This document shows positions 6,994 through 10,965 of a stretch of DNA of 10,965 nucleotides, one piece after another. A model generated the notes under the pieces. That model had not been told where the DNA came from, made no database searches, and worked only from the letters and a program-made list of their open reading frames with translations. Origin of the DNA: an uncultured Collinsella sp. (GTDB lineage: Bacteria; Actinomycetota; Coriobacteriia; Coriobacteriales; Coriobacteriaceae); assembly GCA_900547655.1 (NCBI GenBank), contig URHQ01000070.1, forward strand, positions 1 to 10,965. Reading direction: 5' to 3'. Within the stretch, counting starts at the first letter, position 1; every line of letters starts with the position of its first letter. The position numbers and the translations under genes are program-made.

Positions 6994-7010
6994 CGCGGAC
7001 CGTCCCCGCG
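6994..7010 (-). other. Small GC-rich hairpin ahead of the secreted-protein gene
   Basis: CGCGG (6994-6998) and CCGCG (7006-7010) can pair as a 5-bp stem with a 7-base loop, just upstream of the AAAGGA ribosome site of the 199-residue secreted protein. It has no U-tract, so it is not a terminator. It could be an RNA processing or stability element that lets the secreted protein be made at a different level from its operon partners. The support is weak. Confidence 0.25.
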
Positions 7011-7062
7011 ATGATTGGACGAATGCTGGTGAATTACGTGCGGTGCCGCGTCGGCCGGAAAG

Positions 7063-7572
7063 CTAGTTCTCGGCTTGCTCAACCCGTACCTTGACACGTG
7101 TCGGATTGCCGTGGCTGTCGAGGGTCTTTGCATCGAGTGCCTGGATCTCGATGTACGCCTCGCCTTCTTGGATATCGCCGGCGGGGCAGGTCTCAACCGT
7201 CTTGCCGGCTTCGACCACACCGGACTCATAGATGGTCTCGTCGTTTTGAATCACGCGGAAGCGCTGGGGAAACTTGTTGTCTTGGACGTTTTGCACGTTG
7301 ACGCGCAGCTTGCCGCCTTCCTGCAACTGTGCGACCGGCGCGACCGAGATCGTCATCATGTTGTCGCGGACGATGGCGTCGAGCTCATCCTGGATTTCTT
7401 GGCGCGATTTATCCTCTGCCGTCGTGACTGAGGCGCCCGCTTCGGGCACGGGCTGCGACTGCCAGGCGTATAGCCCTACGGCGATGAGGGCGCAGACGAT
7501 AGCCAGGCAGACAACGACGAGTTTCTTGCGACGCCCCAGTCCTGCAAGGCGGGGCGGCTTCTTCGCACTCAT
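7063..7572 (-). CDS. Single-pass membrane protein with extracellular Ig-like domain
   Basis: A 169-residue protein. A basic cytoplasmic N terminus (KKPPRLAGLGRRKK) is followed by one membrane segment at about 18-36 and then an outside domain. The domain begins with an amphipathic helix (RQEIQDELDAIVRDN, 57-71), then MTISVAPVAQL, KLRVNVQNVQDN, FRVIQNDETIYESGVVEAGK (105-124), EGEAYIEIQALD (136-147) and VKVRVEQ. The order helix, strand, NxxxN-like strand, YxSGxxxxG turn and final strands is the same layout that I recall for small membrane or secreted proteins near surface-adhesin genes in Firmicutes. The ATG at 7572 overlaps the TGA of the upstream gene as ATGA (4 bases), so translation is coupled. 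It could be a membrane-bound partner or assembly factor for the secreted proteins encoded downstream. Function is inferred only. Confidence 0.8.
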   Translation of the reverse strand: MSAKKPPRLAGLGRRKKLVVVCLAIVCALIAVGLYAWQSQPVPEAGASVTTAEDKSRQEIQDELDAIVRDNMMTISVAPVAQLQEGGKLRVNVQNVQDNKFPQRFRVIQNDETIYESGVVEAGKTVETCPAGDIQEGEAYIEIQALDAKTLDSHGNPTRVKVRVEQAEN

Positions 7573-7865
7573 GCGGCGTCCTTGGTGGTGTAGACGCGTG
7601 CGAACGTGGACGGGTCCGCTCCAAAGAGCATGTGAAGCATCAGGCGGCGTGAGTAGATGAGCTCGTCGAAGTCATGAGGGAGCTCGATGTTGTGGATACG
7701 CGCGATGTGGTGGGCGAGCGCCGAGAACGACTCGGGGTCGCAGATAACATCGGTGGTGACGTGGTAGACCGCCGTATCGGGGAGCGCCTCTTCGTCGAAA
7801 GGCAGGAGATAGGGATCGTCGTCGACCTCGATGGCGACGCCGTACTGGGGCCAGTAATATGCCAT
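7569..7865 (-). CDS. Small acidic cytoplasmic protein with WP...E motif, unknown function
   Basis: A 98-residue protein with no signal peptide or membrane segment. It opens YYWPQYGVAIEVDDDPY (3-19) and contains AVYHVTTDVICDPESFSALAHHIARI (32-57) and LIYSRRLMLHMLFG (69-82). The WP...VAIEVD opening resembles the core strand of DUF559/Vsr-like endonuclease folds (WPxxxLxVEVDG). The region after it lacks an ExK motif and the protein is shorter, so an active nuclease is unlikely. The ATG at 7865-7863 has GGGAGG 5 bases upstream, a strong site. It is the first gene of the surface operon and overlaps the next gene by 4 bases. A cytoplasmic protein heading a surface operon might be regulatory, but nothing in the sequence proves that. 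Confidence 0.75.
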   Translation of the reverse strand: MAYYWPQYGVAIEVDDDPYLLPFDEEALPDTAVYHVTTDVICDPESFSALAHHIARIHNIELPHDFDELIYSRRLMLHMLFGADPSTFARVYTTKDAA

Positions 7866-7886
7866 GGGAACCTCCCTGCTTCTGGG

Positions 7887-7910
7887 GCCAAAACTTCCAT
7901 TGGTTTTGGC
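7887..7910 (-). promoter_or_regulatory. 8-bp inverted repeat in the leader of the surface operon
   Basis: The perfect arms GCCAAAAC (7887-7894) and GTTTTGGC (7903-7910) are separated by 8 bases and end 22 bases upstream of the ATG at 7865, just outside its ribosome site. It may be a DNA operator, or an RNA hairpin controlling access to the first ribosome site. No U-tract follows, so a terminator is unlikely. Confidence 0.4.
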
Positions 7911-7938
7911 TGTCGATGCCGACCGTATCAGTCGCTAC

Positions 7939-7975
7939 TTGACCAATTTCTGACCAAATGCTTGACGGATTGACA
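7939..7975. repeat. Cluster of TGAC direct repeats, including TGACCAA twice
   Basis: TGACCAA occurs at 7940-7946 and 7951-7957, exactly 11 bases apart, about one helical turn. Further TTGAC copies lie at 7962 and 7970. Same-face spacing suggests binding sites for a regulator of one or both divergent operons. It could be chance in a short AT-rich stretch. Confidence 0.4.
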
Positions 7976-8211
7976 TCTCCGCAGGTAAAAGATGGCAAAA
8001 ATAACTTCAACTTTTTTCGAGCGACAATTGCGTGGTCGCTGGCGGTAAAGCGACATGTGTCAAAAGCATCGTCTGCCGAGGAAACCTTGCCGCTCGCCGA
8101 ATTGCACGAACGTAAAAATCGCTAATTATGGAGACGGTCTCGAGCACGTCGACAAAACGATGCGGTAACATCTCCCTGCAAACACTGTAGTTAGCTAAAG
8201 GGGGAGTTCGC

Positions 8212-9813
8212 GTGTCGGCAACCATCAAACCCTTCACCGACGAGTTCGAAGAGTATGGTCACGATGAGTCTCGCACATCGGGCGAGGCCTCGAGCATCTC
8301 GTTTCCGACAACGGAGGACGAGGTCCGCGCCATTTTGAAAAAGCTCCATGCCGAGCGTGTCCCGGTGACGGTTCAGGGCGCCCGGACCGGTCTTGCCGCC
8401 GGCGCCGTGCCTCATGGCGGTCACATTCTCAATACTTCCCGCATGAATCGCTACCTAGGCATTCGCCGCGATGAACAGGGCCGCTTTCTTTTGCGTGTGG
8501 CGCCCGGCGTCGTGCTGTCTGAGCTGCGCAAGCAACTGGGCAAGAAAGTTCTGCCGACTGCCGGCTGGGACCAGGCATCGCTTGAGGTCTACGAGGAATT
8601 CCAGGAAGCTCCCGAGCAATTCTTTCCTACCGATCCCACCGAGGCATCTGCCTGCCTGGGCGGTATGGCGGCATGCAACGCTTCCGGTGCCCGTAGCTAC
8701 GCTTACGGCCCCATGCGCCCTCACGTCACGGGCCTTCATGTCGTGCTGACCGATGGCGACCTGCTCGAGCTTCACCGTGGCGAGGTTTTTGCACAGGGTC
8801 GTCGCCTTTCGCTCGTCACGGTGCAGGGCCGCACGCTTGAGCTCGATCTTCCCGACTACACCATGCCCAAGACCAAAAATGCTTCGGGCTATTTCGTTGC
8901 TGACGATATGGATGCCATCGATCTGTTTATCGGTGCGTGTGGCACACTCGGCGTCATCACCGAGCTCGAGATTGCCCTGCAGGCGGCGCCTGCGGTCGTT
9001 TGGGGCGTGAGCTGCTTCTTTGACAGCGAAGATAAGGCCGTGTCCTTCACCGATTCCGTGCGTCCCGTCCTGTCCCACGCGGCTGCCATCGAGTATTTCG
9101 ATGCGGGCGCCCTGGATATCCTGCGTCGTCAGCGTGAGCAGTCGACCGCGTTCGCCTCGCTGCCGGCGCTCGACAAAGACGCCAAGGTCTGTGTCTACGT
9201 GGAGCTCGACTGCGACGACGAGGCCCGGGCGACTGAGGAGCTGTATCACTTGGGGTGGGTGCTAGAGCTTGCGGGCGGCAGCGACGATGCGACATGGGTC
9301 GCGCGCACCGAGGTCGATCGCGAGTGTCAGCGATTCTTCCGCCATGCGGTGCCCGAGAGTGTCAACATGCTCATCGACGAGCGTCGCCGCACGGATCCCA
9401 CCATTACCAAGCTGGGCTCGGACATGTCGGTGCCCAACGCGCGCTTGGCCGATGTCATCGCCCTTTATCGCCGCACGTTGGCCGAAAGTGGGCTTGAATC
9501 TGCCGCCTGGGGGCACATCGGTAACAACCATCTGCATGTGAATATCCTGCCGCGCGATGCGCGGGACTATCGCGCCGGTGGCAAGCTGTTCGCCCAGTGG
9601 GCTTCCGAGGTCACGGCCATGGGCGGCGCCGTCTCCGCCGAACACGGCGTCGGCAAGATCAAGGCGGGCTTCTTGGAGACGATGTACGGACACGAGGCCA
9701 TGGTCGAGTCGGCGCGGCTCAAGCTCCAGCTCGATCCTGCCGGGCAGCTGGGTCGCGGTAACCTGTTTTCGGAGAAGCTCTTGGATGAGCTCGTCCAGAA
9801 AGGGGGCGCGTGA
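8212..9813 (+). CDS. FAD-linked oxidase, probable D-lactate dehydrogenase of an Ldh-Etf complex
   Basis: A 533-residue cytoplasmic flavoprotein of the GlcD/D-lactate dehydrogenase family (FAD_binding_4 plus FAD-oxidase C-terminal domains). FAD-binding signatures are VTVQGARTGLAAGAVP (52-67), FFPTDPTEAS and GGMAACNASGARSYAYGPMR (about 137-169), and GTLGVIT (244-250). The C-terminal domain shows GHIGNNHLH (434-442, His435, His440, His442), which corresponds to the family's metal-binding GHxGDxNxH, and SAEHGVGKIK (475-484) around the conserved His478. It ends with the usual DPAGQLGRGNLF (508-519). The start is GTG at 8212, 5 bases behind GGGGGAG. Its TGA lies two bases before the EtfB ATG. With EtfB and a ferredoxin-domain EtfA downstream, it most likely oxidises lactate (or a similar 2-hydroxyacid) and passes electrons to Etf, as in Acetobacterium woodii LctBCD. 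Glycolate or 2-hydroxyglutarate remain possible substrates. Confidence 0.9.
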   Translation: MSATIKPFTDEFEEYGHDESRTSGEASSISFPTTEDEVRAILKKLHAERVPVTVQGARTGLAAGAVPHGGHILNTSRMNRYLGIRRDEQGRFLLRVAPGVVLSELRKQLGKKVLPTAGWDQASLEVYEEFQEAPEQFFPTDPTEASACLGGMAACNASGARSYAYGPMRPHVTGLHVVLTDGDLLELHRGEVFAQGRRLSLVTVQGRTLELDLPDYTMPKTKNASGYFVADDMDAIDLFIGACGTLGVITELEIALQAAPAVVWGVSCFFDSEDKAVSFTDSVRPVLSHAAAIEYFDAGALDILRRQREQSTAFASLPALDKDAKVCVYVELDCDDEARATEELYHLGWVLELAGGSDDATWVARTEVDRECQRFFRHAVPESVNMLIDERRRTDPTITKLGSDMSVPNARLADVIALYRRTLAESGLESAAWGHIGNNHLHVNILPRDARDYRAGGKLFAQWASEVTAMGGAVSAEHGVGKIKAGFLETMYGHEAMVESARLKLQLDPAGQLGRGNLFSEKLLDELVQKGGA

Positions 9814-9815
9814 AG

Positions 9816-10631
9816 ATGAGCGATTTCCATATGGTGGTGTGCGTCAAGGCAGTGCCGGGCAGCACCGAGGTCAAGATGGACCCCAAGACCAATACCATCG
9901 TGCGCGATGGCAAGCAGGCGGTCATTAACCCGTTCGATGCGAGCGCTTTGGAATGCGCGCTGGCGCTCAAGGACGACTTTATCGGCTTTGGCATGGACGT
10001 GCGCGTGACGGTGGTGTCGATGGGCATCCCCGCGACCGAGTCACTGCTGCGCGACTGCATCGCCCGCGGTGCCGATGACGCACTGCTGCTAACCGATCGC
10101 GCCTTTGCAGGTGCCGATACCCTGGCAACCACCTATGCCCTCAAGTGCGGTATCGAGGCGCTCGACGAGGACTTCGACCTGCTCATCTGCGGCAAGATGG
10201 CGGTGGACGGCGATACGGCCCAGATTGGTCCCGAGCTTGCCGGTGCCTTTGAGATTCCCTGTGTGACCGACGTGAGCTGCGTGCAGAGCGCGGGCTTTAC
10301 GACCTGTGGTTCACTGGCGCTTGTTCACGGCTGCGATGCCGGCGAGGAGACGGTCTATCTTGAGATGCCGTGCGCGATGACGACCGCCAAGGAGATTGGC
10401 CAACTGCGTATGCCGAGCATTGCCGGTATTCGTGCAGCCGAGGAGGCGGACGTGCGCGTGGTCAACGCTGCCGACGTGAACGCCGACCCCGCGCGCTGCG
10501 GCCTTGCCGGCTCGCCGACACAGGTCGTGCGATCGTTTGTGCCCGATCGCGACCAGACGTGCGAGGCCGTTGAAGGAACGGCGTCCGAGCAGGCGGCAAA
10601 ACTTGCCAAGATTATCGAGGGGATGGCATAG
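9816..10631 (+). CDS. etfB: Electron transfer flavoprotein beta subunit
   Basis: A 271-residue EtfB. Family signatures are MVVCVKAVPG (6-15), INPFDASALECAL (37-49), RGADDALLLTDRAFAGADT (84-102), the nucleotide-binding DLLICGKMAVDGDTAQIGPE (121-140) and SPTQVVRSFVP (233-243). The DGDTAQxGP segment binds the FAD or AMP of EtfB. In bifurcating Etf proteins this subunit carries the bifurcating FAD and the NADH site. I use ATG 9816, 9 bases after AAAGGGGG (9799-9806). A GTG at 9810 overlapping the upstream TGA is a possible alternative, giving two more residues. It is followed directly by etfA, whose ATG abuts the TAG stop. It forms the EtfAB heterodimer with the downstream subunit and takes electrons from the upstream dehydrogenase. 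Confidence 0.95.
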   Translation: MSDFHMVVCVKAVPGSTEVKMDPKTNTIVRDGKQAVINPFDASALECALALKDDFIGFGMDVRVTVVSMGIPATESLLRDCIARGADDALLLTDRAFAGADTLATTYALKCGIEALDEDFDLLICGKMAVDGDTAQIGPELAGAFEIPCVTDVSCVQSAGFTTCGSLALVHGCDAGEETVYLEMPCAMTTAKEIGQLRMPSIAGIRAAEEADVRVVNAADVNADPARCGLAGSPTQVVRSFVPDRDQTCEAVEGTASEQAAKLAKIIEGMA

Positions 10632-10916
10632 ATGAGCGGGCTGATTATCGATAGCGAAGCCTGTATCGGCTGCGGTCGCTGCGTTCGCGCCTGTGCCTCG
10701 GGCGGCATCGTAGTGGAAGGCGAGCGGCCCAACCGTTGCGCCCGCGTAACCGACGGCTGCGTCCTATGCGGTGGGTGCGTCGACGCCTGCCCCGTCAACG
10801 CTATCTCGATCGAGCGTGACGAGGCCGCCGGCGCGGTTGACCTCGATGCGTATCGAGATATCTGGGTATTCGTTCAGACCGACGAGCACGATACGGTGAC
10901 TCCCGTTGCCTATGAG
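10632..10916 (+). CDS. etfA: Electron transfer flavoprotein alpha subunit with N-terminal ferredoxin domain (truncated)
   Basis: Only 95 codons are genomic. Codon 96 onward (LSLIHI, then TGA) comes from the sequencing adapter. Residues 1-58 form a 2[4Fe-4S] ferredoxin domain with cysteines C11, C14, C17, C21 (CIGCGRCVRAC) and C43, C46, C49, C53 (CVLCGGCVDACP). Residues about 74-95 (RDIWVFVQTDEHDTVTPVAYE) begin the EtfA domain proper. The missing part should hold the FAD-binding C-terminal domain, roughly 300 or more residues. Ferredoxin-bearing EtfA is known from bifurcating Ldh-Etf complexes, where it links the flavins to free ferredoxin. The first motif lacks the proline that usually follows the fourth cysteine, and C36 is an extra cysteine. 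The ATG directly follows the etfB stop, with GAGGGG 9 bases upstream inside etfB. Confidence 0.93.
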
Positions 10917-10965
10917 CTGTCTCTTATACACATCTGACGCTGCCGACGAACTCTAGGGTGTAGAT
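10917..10965 (-). other. Untrimmed Nextera i5-side sequencing adapter (synthetic)
   Basis: Bases 10917-10935 are the reverse complement of the Tn5 mosaic end, and 10936-10949 are GACGCTGCCGACGA from the read-1 adapter. Bases 10950-10957 (ACTCTAGG) fit an i5 index in reverse complement, and 10958-10965 (GTGTAGAT) begin the P5 oligo. This is artificial DNA. It supplies a false stop codon (10935-10937) to the etfA frame. Confidence 0.98.

Larger units (their letters stand above)
7866..8211. other. Divergent intergenic region between surface operon and lactate/Etf operon
   Basis: This 346-base stretch holds no convincing gene. A 76-codon minus-strand frame at 8007-8237 lacks a ribosome site and runs into the oxidase gene. 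The region is more AT-rich than its flanks. It holds an 8-bp inverted repeat at 7887-7910, a cluster of TGAC repeats at 7939-7975, and AGCGAC/GTCGCT arms at 8020-8040. A weak plus-strand promoter is possible with TTGCAC at 8102-8107 and ATTATG at 8125-8130 (17-base spacing), about 80 bases before the oxidase start. I could not place a convincing minus-strand promoter. Confidence 0.6.

Noticed and set aside
8020..8040. AGCGAC/GTCGCT hairpin as a terminator
   Set aside because: The T-run lies upstream of the stem on the plus strand, and an A-run follows on the minus strand, so neither direction gives an intrinsic terminator.
8058..8063. Perfect TTGACA on the minus strand as a -35 box for the surface operon
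   Set aside because: No -10-like hexamer lies 16-18 bases downstream.
8007..8237. 76-codon minus-strand frame in the divergent region
   Set aside because: It overlaps the oxidase start, has no ribosome site and shows no recognisable motif.
8455..9249. 264-codon minus-strand open frame inside the oxidase gene
   Set aside because: It is a long antisense frame typical of GC-rich coding DNA. The plus strand carries clear FAD-oxidase motifs.
1..10965. tRNA, rRNA, CRISPR array, insertion sequence or attachment site
   Set aside because: None was seen. There are no regularly spaced repeats, transposase motifs or tRNA-like cloverleaf segments that I could recognise by eye.

Overview
This window is a complete assembled piece with synthetic Illumina Nextera (Tn5) adapter sequence at both ends. 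Bases 1-48 carry the end of P7, an 8-base index, the read-2 adapter and the mosaic end. Bases 10917-10965 carry the reverse complement of the i5 side. Only 49-10916 is biological, and the genes at both edges are cut by the adapter junction rather than by biology. The organism looks like a high-GC, anaerobic, gut-type actinobacterium, most likely class Coriobacteriia and possibly Collinsella. The reasons are GC-rich codon use, strong AGGAGG-type ribosome sites, an LAxTG sorting signal and an anaerobic lactate/Etf operon. This placement is inferred from gene content, not from a search.

Region 1 (49-3736, minus strand) holds three genes in the order TerB-N/TerB-C domain protein, BrxD-like P-loop ATPase (DUF2791/PF10923 family), and Lhr/BrxHI-like DEVH helicase (only its N-terminal 171 codons). 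The first two overlap by 8 bases. The helicase follows after 116 bases that contain a perfect 12-bp inverted repeat. The ATPase plus helicase pair recalls the BrxD-BrxHI pair of BREX phage-defence loci, but no methylase (PglX) or phosphatase (PglZ) is visible. This is the best candidate here for an under-described DNA-processing or defence system.

Region 2 (3825-4541, minus) is a DUF554/YqgA-type membrane protein with its own palindrome-bearing promoter region.

Region 3 (4660-7865, minus) is a five-gene cell-surface operon. Its products are a small soluble protein with a WP...E motif, a single-pass membrane protein with an extracellular domain, a secreted beta-rich protein, a very small LAQTG sortase substrate, and a large secreted cysteine-containing protein. 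The logic resembles the WxL/Csc surface clusters of Firmicutes, but I see no clear WxL domain.

Region 4 (7866-8211) is a divergent 346-base intergenic region with direct and inverted repeats.

Region 5 (8212-10916, plus) is a lactate-dehydrogenase/electron-transfer-flavoprotein operon: FAD-linked oxidase, EtfB, and EtfA with an N-terminal 2[4Fe-4S] ferredoxin domain (truncated). This matches the gene content of the electron-confurcating Ldh-EtfAB complex of Acetobacterium woodii (lctBCD), with the dehydrogenase gene first instead of last.
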